Source: Delphinus delphis (taxonomy: Eukaryota; Chordata; Mammalia; Artiodactyla; Delphinidae). From it: a stretch of 64,000 nt of DNA. A model generated the notes under the pieces. That model had not been told where the DNA came from. It searched no databases and saw nothing but the letters and a program-made list of their open reading frames with translations. Position 1 is the first letter of the stretch. Each line of letters begins with the position of its first letter. A program made the translations under genes and the position numbers. Positions 23,725 through 35,952 of the stretch are shown here, in pieces. Where the stretch lies: the NCBI RefSeq assembly GCF_949987515.2, contig NC_082687.1, forward strand, positions 118,339,838-118,403,837, given 5' to 3'.

Positions 23725-24984
23725 GGGTTCTGCTCAGATTCAGTATGTGATAACAGAGTCTATGAAAGCTGTCTTGTGTTATGTATTTTCCTGTTCCAGG
23801 TTTCATAGTGAAGGTAGAGACACACTTGCTTTTCCTATAGTTGATTCAATAACTGAAATATATAAAATCTCAAACAAAAGAGAGATGCAATGTCAGGTTG
23901 TACTGGAAATATAGAATTATGCTAAATAAATAATAAATGTGATGTATTTAATATCCAACTTATTTGTTTACCAAGAAAAGATGAATATATATTTGTGTGT
24001 ATATTACATTTCTCAACTCACAAACATATCATTTGCCTCAGTGTATGATCACCAGGTCTTTAAACAATATCCCAAGAATACTATAGAAGTTGGGCAATAA
24101 ATACCTTTATATGTTGGATGGATTTTGGAAAATCCGAGTTTCTGTTGACTACTGGCTAAGCAAATTTCTTTCTAATATTATTTTCAATGGTTGTGTCACT
24201 CAGAGCCATATTCCTCCTTTGCTATAGTTTCCTGAACTCACACATTATATAATTCATTCCCCTGAATATGTATACAACATACCTAGATATAGGAATATCT
24301 TTGAATTTATTACCTTTTTTTCTGAAATGATATGACATTCAGGGGGTAATGTGTCTAATTATTATTTGTCATCAACATTCTCAGTAAGCCTCAGCAAAAA
24401 AATGTTATAAATAAAAATAAAATTACAGTTTTGTAGATATTTTTAGGCTACATCTATCAGATGGCCTCCAAAACAGGAGAATATGATGTTAGTACTTTTT
24501 ATTGTTACCCAAGATATTTTTCATGTGAGATAGAATGGTCAGTTATGTTTAAAACAAAAACAAATACAAAAAAAGAGGCAAAGTGATTTGACTGCTTGTG
24601 CTCTCCATCATCTATCTAATTCCTCCACTGTCTACTACTGTACTTGCCTGATTGTCTGCTGGCTAAAACTCCTTATCTACTTATCTTTTTGTCATGTATA
24701 TGCAATGTAATTGTATCACAACATATGAGATTTTACCCAGAATACTCCAGAATATTCCTTAGGTTTAATACTGTATCTAGGTATCCATGAAAATAGCTAT
24801 AAGAGATCTGATTTTAGGGGAAAGTCAAAGAATGAAGGGGAAGTTTGAGGTGCTAGTGTTAGGTCCCTTCAAAGCACAGCCATCTGAGGTTACCTTTCTT
24901 CTTCTATTTATCTTGATGAATTTGTGACTCATCACTGTGCCCCAGTAAATAGAATAGTAAACTTTTATTCTGTAATTTGAGTAG
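23725..24984. other. A+T-rich DNA, nothing recognised
   Basis: About 1.26 kb without gene or confident repeat. Confidence 0.5.
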
Positions 24985-25205
24985 TTCATACTGTAGGATT
25001 TTCCTCTGCATGGAATGCTATTTCTTTACATTTGCTTTGTTCACTGCTTTTCAATATCTACAGCTTAGAAACTATGGGAACATCTCAAATAGCACCCCAG
25101 CACCAGTCAGTTCTATTCTGTTACTCTACTTTCTTCACGGTAGTAAGTACATGTCTCACATAATTGGAATGTGAGCTCCATGGAAGCAAGTACATTGTCC
25201 ATCTC
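24985..25205 (+). mobile_element. L2 LINE 3'-end fragment
   Basis: Sense L2 blocks: CTCTGCATGGAATGCTATTTC, TCAAATAGCACCCCAGC and GGAATGTGAGCTCCATGGAAG. Confidence 0.65.
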
Positions 25206-25689
25206 TTATACAGATGAGCCTCTTGCATTTGTGATTTCAGGGGAGCTCATGTTTCTTTAAGGTTCTGGTGGTTCAGGCCGCCCAGGGCTGCCTCTAGCAC
25301 AGTGACATCTTCATGTGAATAGAGAAAGCCATCTTCTTTGGGTAAACTTGTTCACGAAGTCACATCCTTCTGGAGAGATGACACCATAGGTGCAAAGCTT
25401 GGCAGGTAGAATGAGCTAGTGGATCAGAAAAACATGTGATTCTTGTGGGTACCCCCATGCTAGGATGCTCCACTGGTTGGATAATCTGCACAATCCCATA
25501 AGCAGTGACACTGGTCCTGATTCTGCTGTAGTTCCCACCATCACTAAGCCATTGGGGATAGTGGGGGAATCACATCCACACTTAGAGAAGTGAGTCAGTT
25601 GTGGTGGCAGGACATAGGTCCCTCTCACCTCTCCTGTGTCCCCCACTCATGCTCTGATACTGACAAAAACATGTGTCTTAGAGTATGGC
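25206..25689. other. Unidentified 480-bp segment between two L2 pieces
   Basis: Higher G+C than its flanks and lying between two fragments of the L2 3' end, so it may be an inserted element. I do not recognise it, and I see no clear terminal repeats or target duplication. Confidence 0.4.
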
Positions 25690-25765
25690 AAAGGGCTGTG
25701 TCTTATTCATTTCTGATTCTTCATCACCTAGCATAGGATTCAAAATTGTTCAAGAAGTTTAAACT
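25690..25765 (+). mobile_element. L2 3'-terminal fragment
   Basis: GGGCTGTGTCTTATTCATTTC followed by TCATCACCTAGCATAGGAT matches the L2 3' end downstream of the segment at 24985-25205. Confidence 0.5.
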
Positions 25766-25772
25766 CATGTTA

Positions 25773-25872
25773 AAGGAAGGGAGGAGACTAGAGAAGGAGG
25801 GTTAATGCAAAGAAGAAAGAAGGAGAGAAGGGGAGGAAGAGGAGGAGTGAGGGAAGAAGAATAAGAGTAAAG
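25773..25872 (+). repeat. Purine-rich GGA/GAA tract
   Basis: About 100 bp of almost only A and G (with a few T) in irregular GAAG/GGAG units, directly after the L2 end. Confidence 0.85.
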
Positions 25873-26289
25873 TCCCATAGACTTTAAATGGACGTGATTT
25901 GCTCACAGGGATTTATATTAGAAATAACCAGCTATAGTCACACAGCCACAGATGTCCTGTCCTTGAGGATCATCAACACCTGTTTGTTGACTCCTCTACT
26001 ACAGCCTTATCCTAGCACCTAGCGATTCAACTTTGATCTTGTTCACGCAGTCTCTCCACCCCATTTGCCTCTGCAAATTTTAGCTTCTTTTATCCAAAGT
26101 CCAAAGATCATTTTGGACACATTTCTGCCAAATCTTAACATTCTCCTTTGCACAGTTTTACAGCTTCCTTTTCTGGCCCCTAACACCCCAGAGAATAGTG
26201 AGGAGAGCTTGCAATCCACATTGCCCTTATCAGTGTGTCAATGGAAGCCAGCTGCCCTGCACCCCAAAACTGAGTGGGGCTTCAGCTTT
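25873..26289. other. Non-repetitive DNA, no gene recognised
   Basis: Frames of 98 and 61 codons cross here and run into the L2 scrap that follows; no motif supports coding. Confidence 0.45.
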
Positions 26290-26390
26290 CATTTGTCTGT
26301 TCATTCATTCAGCACATGTTTCTTTCATGCCTACTCTGTGCGAAGCAGTGTTCTTCTGTGAAATAAACTCACCTTACCTCTAACCAGTCT
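26290..26390 (-). mobile_element. L2 3'-end scrap
   Basis: GTTCATTCATTCAGCACATG and TTTCATGCCTACTCTGTGCG correspond to the inverted L2 3' terminus (CATTCATT... CCTACTATGTGC). Confidence 0.45.
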
Positions 26391-27239
26391 TCTGACCTAT
26401 GAAGGTGGTGTTACCATTCGCCGATCACCTCTGTGAGGCACAGCTCTCAACAACACAGCGTGGACTTCTGACTGTCTTCCTGAACTCGATGGCCCATGTT
26501 GCATATGCTTCTTTTTCTGCCTTATTTAACTCTAGTCTTTTCTCATTACCCAATAATTTCATACAAGGAGCTGTTCTTTAGAGAAGATGGACTCCCATCC
26601 AGTCTCTTAAGGGTCTGTATCTCACCCAAGCAAAATATCTTCTTTTCCTTAAACTCTTACTAAACATTCCTGTTTCTGTCTCTGACTCAAATGTTACTTT
26701 ATTTTCTCTTTATAGTTACAGACTTGGAAAAAATATTATTTTACTTTGGAAAATGAAAATAAGGTTGAAATAATTAGAAGATTTTAAAGCATTTGCTATT
26801 GATCTGAACATAATAGATTGGATTAACATTGCCTTTAGAAAATTGGTGTTTAAAAATATTAAAAATGTGTGAAGAAAAAGATGTTAACATGTCTAATGCA
26901 TAATTAGAAGAGTCTCGGAGCTCAGAGAAATTGGTACACAGTGGTGCATCCTGGGATTAGGTTTTGAAATTCCTTTAGGCCAGTAGTTCATAGGAGAAAT
27001 CTAGAACCATTTAAAAATGATAATATAATGATTACATTGATGCTGAAGAAATGTCAACTCCTTTTACTAAGAGTAATTATTATGCCTAATTTTGTCCAGA
27101 CACCAAAATATTCAAAAGACTCCAGTGGGCAGGATCACACCATTCACTCTTGCATCCTCTGCATGTGCCCACCCATACATTGCATCATGGGTTTTCACAC
27201 TCCTCTGTCCAAAGACCAACCTAATGAGATTATTATAAA
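26391..27239. other. A+T-rich DNA, nothing recognised
   Basis: No gene or confident repeat. Confidence 0.5.
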
Positions 27240-27345
27240 GCAGATGCTGGCCTCAGTCCAGAGATGCTCAGTTAGTAGACCTGGTGTCAAGCCCCCAATC
27301 TGAATTTTTGATAATTACCCCTCGTTTTTCTGAAGCAGGTCACAT
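27240..27345. mobile_element. MER5-type hAT-Charlie fragment
   Basis: GATGCTCAGTTAGTAGACCTG followed by AGCCCCCAATCTGAATTTTTG resembles the inverted MER5-type core (CAGTAGGTCTGG... GAGAATCTGCATTT). Confidence 0.45.
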
Positions 27346-27841
27346 ATAAGAAGTATACAGAAACTCTGCTACACAAAATTCCTTATTGATAAATGGGATC
27401 AATAATCACTAGTGGAATTTTTAAACATTTTTAATAACCCTCCTCTGGCTAAAAGAATTAAAGCAGCTATAAAATCTTTGTGTTATAATAAAAGAACCTT
27501 CAAATCTCCATTAAAATCTGCAGGTGTGTAAGTGTAATTACTAACCTATCAATGATTAATGAATTTAATCTGTTTGTCATCATTTCTTATGGTAACATTT
27601 AGAAATGTCTAAGTACAGTACCAATTCACTCTGTTGGAATACTATATAGAATATATGTAGTATTCACATTGTATCAGTGTAGAATCCATTCACTCACATT
27701 TTAGCACTTTAAGGTGGAAAAAGCTTGAGAAGTAGAGTAGTAGTGAGAGTGGTGATCAACATCTAGCCATAATCCTCAGAGCACACAATTAGCCTTAGAT
27801 TTGATCGCTTTCATGTTAGGCTTTCAGTGTTCTTGTTTTTT
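27346..27841. other. A+T-rich DNA, nothing recognised
   Basis: No gene or repeat; left flank of the L1 insertion. Confidence 0.5.
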
Positions 27842-28239
27842 TAATTAATTTTTTATCATCTTTATTGGAGTATAACTGCTTTACAATGTTGTGTTAGTTT
27901 CTGCTGTATAACAAAGTGAATCAGCTATATGTATACATATATCCCCATATCCCCTCCCTCTTGTATCTCCCTCCCACCCTCCATATCCCACCCCTCTAGT
28001 TGGTCACAAAGCACAGCTGATTTCCGTGTGCTACATGGCTGCTTCCCACTAATTATCTATTTTAGATTTGGTAGTGTATATATGTCCATGCCACTCTCTC
28101 ACTTCGTCTCACTTACCCTTTCGCCTCCCCGTGTCCTTAAGTCTATTCTCTACATCTGTGTCTTTATTCCTGTCCTGCCCCTACGTTCTTCAGAACTTTT
28201 TTTTTCTTTATTCCATAGATATGTGTCAGCATATGGTAT

Positions 28240-30635
28240 TTGTTTTTCTCCTGATGTACCTCACTCTACATGACAGACTCTAGGTCCATCCACCTCTCTA
28301 CAAATAACTCAATTTCGTTTCTTTTTATGGCTGAGTAATATTCCATTGTATATATGTGCCACATCTTCTTTACCCATTCATCTATTGATGGACACTTAGG
28401 TTGCTTCCATGTCCTGGCTATTGTAAAGAGTGCTGCAATGAACATTGTGATACATGACTCTTTTTGAATTATGGTTTTCTCAGGGTATATGCCTAGTAGT
28501 GGGATTGCTGGGTTGTATGGTAGATCTATTTTTAGTTTTCTAAGGAACCTCCATACTGATCTCCATAGTGGCTGTATCAATTTACATTCCCACCACCAGT
28601 GCAAGAGGGTTCCTTTTCCTCCACACCATCTCCAGCATTTATTGTTTGTAGATTTTTTGATGATGGCCATTGTGACTGGTGTGAGGTGACACCTCATTGT
28701 AGTTTTGATTTGCATTTCTCTGATGAATAGTGATGTTGAGCATCATTTCATGTGTTTGTTGGCAATCTTTATATCTTCTTTGGAGAAATGTCTATTCAGG
28801 TCTTCTGCCCATATTTGGATTGGGTTGTTTGTTTTTTTGATATTGAGCTGAATGAGCTGCTTGTATATTTTGGACATTAATCCTTTGTCAGTTGTTTCGT
28901 TTGCAAATACTTTCTCACATTCTGAAGGTTGTCTTTTCGTCTTGTTTATGGTTGTCTTTGCTGTGCAAAAGCTTTTAAGTTTCATTTGTTTATTTTTGTT
29001 TTTATTTCCATTTCGCTAGGAGGTGGGTTAAAAGGATCTTGCTGTGATTTATGTCACAGAGTGTTCTGCCTGTGTTTTCCTCTAAGCTTTATAGTGTCTG
29101 GCCTTAAATTTAGGTCTTTAATCCATTTTGAGTTTATATTTGTTTATGGTGTTAGGGACTGTTCTAATTTCATTCTTTTACATGCAGCTGTCCAGTTTTC
29201 CCAGCACCATTATTGAAGAGGCTGTCTATTCTACATTATATATTCTTGCCTCCTTTATCAAGGATAAGGTGACCATATGTGCGTGGGTTTATCTCTGGGC
29301 TTTCTATCCTGTTCCATTGATGTATATTTCCATTGATCTATAATTCTTTTTTTGTGCCAGTACCATACCGTCTTGATTACTGTAGCTTTGTAGTATAGTC
29401 TGAAGTCAGGGAGCCTGATTCCTCCAGCTCCATTTTTCGTTCTCAAGGTTGCTTTGGCTATTCGGAGTCTTTTGTGTTTCCATACAAATTGTGAAATTTT
29501 TTGTTCTAGTTCTGTGAAAAATGCCATAGGTAGTTTGATAGGGGTTGCATTGAATCTGTAGATTGCTTTGGGTAGTACAGTCATTTTCACAATGTTGATT
29601 TTTCCAGTCCAAGAACATGGTATATATCTCTCCATCTATTTGTATCATCTATAATTTCTTTCATCAGTGTCTTATGGTTTTCTGCATACAGGTCTTTTGT
29701 GTTCTTAGGTAAATTTATTCCGAGGTATTTTATCGTTTTTGTTGCAGTGGTAAATGGGAGTGTTTCCTTAATTTCTCTTTCAGATTTTTCATCATTAGTG
29801 TATAGGAATGCAAGAGATTTCTGTACATTACTTTTGTATCCTGCTACTTTACCAGATTCATTGAATAGCTCTAGTAGTTTTCTGGTAGCATCTTTAGGAT
29901 TCTCTATATATAGTATCATGTCATCTGCAAACAGTGACAGTTTTACTTCTTCTTTTCCAGTTTGGATTCCTTTTATATCTTTTTCTTCTCTGTTTGCTGT
30001 GGCTAAAACTTCCAAAACTATGTTGAATAATAGTGGTGAGATTGGGCAACCTTGTCTTGTTCCTGATCTTGGTGGAAATTGTTTCAGTTTCTCACCGTTG
30101 AGAACAATGTGGGCTGTGGGTTTGTCATATATGGCCTTGATTATGTTGTGGTAAGTTCCCTCTATACCTACTTTCAGGAGGGTTTTTATCATAAATGGGT
30201 GTTGAATTTTGTCAAAAGCTTTCTCTGCATCTATTGAGATGATCAATGATTTTTCTCCTTCAATTTGTTAATATGGTGTATCACATTGATTGATTTGCAT
30301 ATATTGAAGAATCCTTGCATTCCTGGGAAAAACCCACTTGATCATGGTGTATGATCCTTTTAATGTGCTGTTGGATTCTGTTTGCTAGTATTTTGTTGAG
30401 GATTTTTGCATCTATGTTCATCAGTGATATTGGCCTGTAGTTTTCTTTCTTTGTGACATCTTTGTCTGGTTTTGGTATCAGGGTGATGGTGGCTTCATAT
30501 AATAAGTTTGGAAGTGGTGTTCCTCCCTCTGCTATATTTTGGAAGAGTTTGAGAAGGATAGGTGTTAGCTCTTCTCTAAAGGTTTGATAGAATTTGCCTC
30601 TGAAGCCATCTGGTCCTGGCCTTTTGTTTGTTGGA

Positions 30636-30668
<33 letters not shown>

Positions 30669-31820
30669 GGTACGCAGGCCTGTCACTGTTGTGGCCTCTC
30701 CCATTGCGGATCACAGGACCCGGACACTAGGCTCAGCAGCCATGGCTCATGGGCCCAGCCGCTGCACAATATGCGGGATCTTCCTGGACCGTGGCACGAA
30801 CCCATGTCCCCTGCATTGGCAGGTGGACTCTCAACCACTGCGCCACCAGGCAAGCCCCTGTTGGAAGAGTTTTAATCACAGTTTCAAGTTCATTGCTTGT
30901 GATTGGTCTGTTCATATTTTCTATTTCTTCCTTGTTCAGTCTTGGAAGGTTATACCTTGCTAAGAATTTGTCCATTTCTTCTAGGTTGTCCATTTTATTG
31001 GCATGGAGTTGCTTGTAGTAGTCTCTTAGGATGCTTTGTATTTCTGCTGTGTCTGTTTTAACTTCTCCTTTTTCATTTCTAATATTACTGAGTTGTGTCC
31101 TCTCCCTCTTTTTCTTGGTGAGTATGGCTAATAGTTCATCAATTTTGTTTATCTTCTCAAAGAACCAGGTTTTAGTTTTATTGATCTTTGCTATTGTATT
31201 GTTTGTTTCTATTTCATTTATTTCTGCTCTGATCTTCATGATTTCTTTCCTTCTACTAACTTTGAGTTTTGTTTGTTCTTCTTTCTCTGGTTCCTTGAGG
31301 TGTGAGGTTAGATTGTTTATTTGATATTTTTCTTGTTTCTTGAGATAGGCTTGTCTAGCTGTAAAATTCCCTGTTACAACTGCTTTTGCTGCATCCCATA
31401 GGTTTTGGATCATCATGTTTTCATTGTCATTTGTCTCTAGGTATTTTTTGATTTCCTCTTTGATTTCTTCAATGATCTCTTGGATTTTTAGTAACGTATT
31501 GTTTAGCCTCCTATGTGTGTGCTTTTTATGTTTTTTTTTCCCCTGTAATTCATTTTTAATCTCATAGTGTTGTGGTCAGAAAAGATGCTTTATATGATTT
31601 CAATTTTCTTAAATTTACTGAGGCTTGATTTGTGACCCAAGATGTGATCTATCCTGGAGAATGTTCCGTGCACACTTGAGAAGAAAGTGTAATCTGCTGT
31701 TTTTGGATAGAACGTCCTATAAATATCAATTAAATCTATCTGGTCTATTGTGTCATTTAAAGCTTCTGTTTCCTTATTTATTTTCATTTTGAATGATCTG
31801 TCCATTGGTGTAAGTGAGGT
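28240..31820 (-). pseudogene. L1 ORF2, truncated at its 5' end and decayed
   Basis: Order on the minus strand: partial endonuclease (31805-31590, with SSVHGTFSRIDHILGHK), linker, a reverse transcriptase with a continuous 220-codon stretch at 30246-29587, and the C-terminal domain (28715-28266, with [20 protein letters not shown]). The reverse transcriptase block retains [38 protein letters not shown] and the catalytic FADD followed by [18 protein letters not shown] splits the region between endonuclease and reverse transcriptase, and frames change elsewhere, so no active protein can be made. Confidence 0.9.
30638..30858 (-). mobile_element. CHR-type SINE inserted in L1 ORF2
   Basis: Minus-strand SINE with a 29-base poly(T) at the left (its poly(A) tail), the B box reading GGTTCGTGCCA and the 5' end GGGCTTGCCTGGTGGCGCAG. 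The 9-bp target duplication TGTTGGAAG is at 30629-30637 and 30859-30867. The long tail and clean duplication suggest a fairly young insertion. Confidence 0.95.
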
Positions 31821-31821
31821 T

Positions 31822-33359
31822 CTAGGTTTCTTTGTGGAATGAAACCATGGTGTGGAGATACAACAATACTGAAATCATAGAGATGCAGGGATGGAATGAG
31901 ATCCTAATTGTTAAGACTGTCACTTCCAGGCAAGACCACAAAAAAAAGACAGAGAAATGAGGCTCTGTTTATAAACTTCCAGCAAAAGTGATTCTTCCCC
32001 TCATTAACTTACTGTAATGTTTTATTCAGAAAAATAAAAGATAAACACTTTCCATAGTATGTTTATAAGCACCATTTAAATTTAATAGTGCTAATATTCC
32101 TGAGATTAACATTTGAAAGATTAGGAATTTTTGAAAGATGATCATAGATATAATAAAAGAGTTTTAAAAACACATAAAGATTGTAATTTCTGGCCTTGGA
32201 AAAATACATTCTCAAACCTTACAGCTTTTACTCTGCTGTAGATTGTTCTCCACAGATGTCAGCGTAAATAGCCTAGTTCTCTCCTCTTTTCATCATTCAT
32301 AGCAGTTTTGACATTTTTATTTCTCAAATTCTGGTGTTGGACAGGCTGTGTCAACATTAACTTGGGTGTCTGTTAAAACTGCCCGTTCCTGGGCTCTACT
32401 TCACAACCGTTGACTGAGGAATGTTAGTGCCTTTCAGCACGCATTGTTATGACGTCTAGTTCTTCATTATGTTCTCATTTGCATTGAATTATTCTTCAGT
32501 ATTTGATTATGTGTGTAGTACACAGATCGTTCATTAAGTGGAATTATTTCTCAATAAAATTGTAAGCTCCTTTTGAAGGCCAGGATACTGCTATATTCTT
32601 TGTATGCTGGGAGTATCATAATGCATTAGAGATGGAGGATGTTGAATTTGAATTTCTTTACATCTTTATTACTTCTTTATATCCCCTCTTCCTTAACTTG
32701 ATCTCAATTCTTTTTTAACCCACTCCTAATTTAGTAGAATATGTTATATTTCATACCTTACATACCCATGTCTTTAAAATTCCAACTAGATTTCACTTCC
32801 TTTCTTTCCTTCCTGCTTTTCCTAATGATTCCTATGGTGCTTCTCTCACTTGGATCATCTCTTCCTTAGCTCTTCCCACTGCTTTTCTACGCAGTGGTGG
32901 CTAACCAGGTAAATAGTAAGAGAAATGTCAAGTACTAAATAAGGTGGACACTTCAATATTAAATTATCATCTATTGTCTGTGCATTTTGTAATAGTGAAA
33001 TTTTGTCTCAGTTACTATCACTTTTATTAATATGCTTCTATATAAAATAGTAATCTAAATTAAAATAATGTCATTTTTACTCACTTTAGTGTGTGGTGCT
33101 TAAAAGGAATCACTCATTCACATATACTAACATCTTTTGCAGAAAAGAATTAAAGAAGGATGTGTATATGTGTGTAGGTAGAGATATTTGTTATTTGTTC
33201 TATCACACTTTGAATTTTATGTCTTCTTTTGCTTTTTAAATCTAGCTGATGCTAAATGCTTCATTTTATTCCGTCACAGATTAAGAGGGAATTTTTTCAA
33301 CAAACATAGGCAGAAATCTCAAAAGAGGCAACGAGGAGCCTTTTAAAAAAGGAATTGTT
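31822..33359. other. A+T-rich DNA with faint repeat traces
   Basis: No gene. Weak MER5-like similarity at 32335-32460 (CTGTTAAAACTGCCCGTTCC, CTGGGCTCTACTTCACAACC) and weak L2-end similarity at 32545-32640 (AAAATTGTAAGCTCC). Otherwise unrecognised. Confidence 0.45.
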
Positions 33360-33574
33360 GGGCTTCCCTGGTGGCGCAGTGGTTGAGAGTCTGCCTGCCG
33401 ATGCAGGGGACACGAGTTCGTGCCCTGGTCCGGGAAGATCCCACATGCCGTGGAGCAGCTGGGCCCGTGAGCCATGGCCACTGAGCCTGCGTGTCCGGAG
33501 CCTGTGCTCCGCAACGGGAGAGGCCACGGCAGTGGGAGGCCTGCGTACCACAAAAAAAAAAAAAAAAAAAAAAA
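33360..33574 (+). mobile_element. CHR-type SINE
   Basis: Sense copy starting GGGCTTCCCTGGTGGCGCAG, with B box GAGTTCGTGCCC and a tail of 23 A residues (33552-33574). A clean target duplication was not found; flanks share only A-rich sequence. Confidence 0.95.
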
Positions 33575-34494
33575 GAACAGTATTAATCACACAATAATGT
33601 CTTCACATTATATTTAAAAGAGGTTTTAAAAGAAGTTATTTAAATTGTCACATTTTCTTTAATAATAATGTATCTTAAATTTAAGTTATATATAAAATTT
33701 AAAAAAGAAAATACATTGAAAAATATATTTCCCTTAAGTTTTCAATGTTTTAAACAATTCAATGAAATCTGAATTGATATCCTAGGATATATATCCCTAG
33801 TTATAAGCTAGGATAAAGTACTGTAAAAAATCAAAGGGTTTCTTTTTCTAAAGGTGTTTCATACATATTTGTTAAGTTTGCTTCATGAAAGGTTAACCTG
33901 ATTTACATTCTGAGTGTTTTGCAGCTCAGTTTTGCCAACACAGTACTGTATGAAGTCTTCCAGGTACAGAAAAAAGCTGTTTCATGTATGAGCAGGATGG
34001 TTTTTGTTTTGTTGTGAACATCAGCCTTTTTGCTTTCTGTCATTTGGATGTTTTTAAGTCTATATATTGTGCTGATGTTCTCAGTAAAGGTTTGAAGTCT
34101 TTGTTTGCTCTTAGATGAATGTTCTAGCCCATCATCCTTTACACATGGTGTGAAACTTTTCCACATATACAATCTAATTGAAAATCACCAGACCACTCCT
34201 GACTCATTTATACCACTTCAGGTATATTTCTTTCAGTTTGGCATTTAGTAGCTGTAAATTTGGAGCATATGTTCTCTTAGTCTCAACAGCATCATTTTAA
34301 TATATATTTTAAAATTTAAGACCAGTCTCAGTATTCATCTCAGAGGACCTCACTATTAATACTTCCTTCCATTTATCACCTCACTAAACTTATTCCCTAC
34401 CCTGGACATATCTGCCCCCTCAAGTAACTAATAGATTATTCCAGCATTTTTTCCTCATACAGAAACAGTGTTGCCTTTCAGCTTCTCAAAATTG
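33575..34494. other. A+T-rich DNA, nothing recognised
   Basis: No gene; an 89-codon minus frame (33903-34172) has no known motif. Confidence 0.5.
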
Positions 34495-34675
34495 AAAAGG
34501 AACTAACATTTATTGAGCATTTTTTATGTGAAGCCCTCAAGTCTGTACACATTATTTCATTTAGCATTTTCAACTGTCTTGTTATATAGGTGTCACTTAC
34601 TTAATATTTTACAGATGATAAATTTGAAGCTATAACTGTCTTAAAGAAGGCTCTTCTCAAGTCCAAAGCTCATGT
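34495..34675 (-). mobile_element. MIR SINE
   Basis: Inverted MIR: ACTAACATTTATTGAGCATT, CATTATTTCATTTAGCATTT, ATATTTTACAGATGATAAAT, TTCTCAAGTCCAAAGCTCA. Confidence 0.75.
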
Positions 34676-34819
34676 TCTTCTTTGTTTACATCTTTCCTTG
34701 TTAATACTGTTTTCTTTTTGTATTCATTTTTATTTACAAAAGTGACCATCACAGTAAAAAAATAATATAGTATATAAAGTAGAAAGTGAAATCCATAGTA
34801 AACCAGTATTTGTGAGTTA

Positions 34820-35950
34820 CTACCTAGGCTGTGAACAAACAATAGTGAGAAGAAACAGATACCGTTCCTGATCTCAAAAGAAGTTTCTTAATTTCTTGTT
34901 CACAAAGAGAGGTATTAAATAATCCTGCTAACAAATACGTAACTATGAAAAAAAAAAGTGCTCTAAAGGAAAGTAGCAGTTCTGCAAGAGCAAATGGCTG
35001 ATGGGTGAGTTGGAAGTGAGATAGATGTTATTCTAACATGTATAAGGCCTTATAGCTGAAAAAAACAAGGCTTTTTGAAAAGTTGAGAGAAAGGCATAGA
35101 GAGTGTTATGATATAAGCCTGAAGTGATGGGTGGAAACCAAACCATGTATTTAGTAACTTCTGGATTATGTTAAGGATTTTGTTCTTTATTCTCAGAACA
35201 ACAGGAAGTCTGTTACAAGTTTTTAGCTGAAGGTTTGGGGCCTGCAAAAAGGTTACTGTGACTACAATGCAGACTGCTTGGAGAGAGTTTAGAATGGAAT
35301 ATGTGGATGCTAATTGATAGTGAATATGTTTGATGCACATTTAGAAAGAAAATAGGTCAAAAAAATGATGAAAGATTGAGTACGGGAGGTGAGGAAAATG
35401 GAGTTATCAAGGATGATGACTAGGATTCTGGTTTATGGAATTAAATGTCTGCCAAACCAATGACTCAGTTATGGAATATAGGGCAACGTCTATCTTTAAG
35501 TAAGCAATCTTAGGGAAGAGTCTGAAGGCCAGGGGAGAGACTTGGACTGGAAATATATTTGTGTGGGAGTGTTACGTTGTGTGGGAGTGTCATGTGCACA
35601 GAAGGTGATTGGAGCTATGGGAGTTGATGAGATTGCCCGAGGAGCAAATATAAAGAGCCACAGGAAGAGAATCTTGGACTGAGTTTTGAGGACTTCCAAC
35701 ATTTAATGATTGAATAGGAAAGCCAGCATGGAAGGTGGAGAAAGAGAGGAGGAAAAGCTAGATGAAAAAAGGTTTCCAAGTTGGAGTAATAAAGACTAGA
35801 GAGGTGAAAAAACAGTGACTGAAAAAGTATATTAAACTTATTGCCATGACTATCACTGATGACTTTGTTGAATAGCACTTCAGGAGTGATAAGGGTGAAA
35901 GCCCAATTGGCATTGTCAAGAAGTGAATGAGAGTTGAGAAAATAGAGAGT
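34820..35950 (-). mobile_element. Long L2 LINE fragment, left part
   Basis: A long antisense L2 copy, recognised by many ordered blocks, among them CCGTTCCTGATCTCAAAAG, GGTTACTGTGACTACAATGC, GGATGATGACTAGGATTCTG and GGTGAAAGCCCAATTGGCAT. It spans the L2 3' end through the reverse transcriptase catalytic region (around 35600), where the YADD-type motif is no longer readable. Open frames on the minus strand (for example 35615-36022) are remnants of this element. It continues at 36552 after an inserted L1. Confidence 0.7.
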
Positions 35951-35952
35951 GA

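Larger units (their letters stand above)
27842..31820 (-). mobile_element. 5'-truncated L1, antisense, about 3.8 kb without its SINE
   Basis: The left end is the complete L1 3' terminus in reverse (a T-rich start, then ATCTTTATTGGAGTATAAC, CTTTACAATGTTGTGTTAG). It continues through the 3' UTR (to about 28240) and ORF2 and stops inside the endonuclease region near 31820, where similarity to the first L1 ends (corresponding to about 3220 there). It is better preserved than the 1-7425 copy. No confident target duplication was found. Confidence 0.93.

Noticed and set aside
23453..23914. 153-codon plus-strand frame
   Set aside because: It reads antisense through the ERVK-like LTR into unrelated flanking DNA.
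33361..33440. tRNA-like A and B boxes
   Set aside because: They belong to the SINE's tRNA-derived head. No cloverleaf or anticodon arm supports a tRNA gene.
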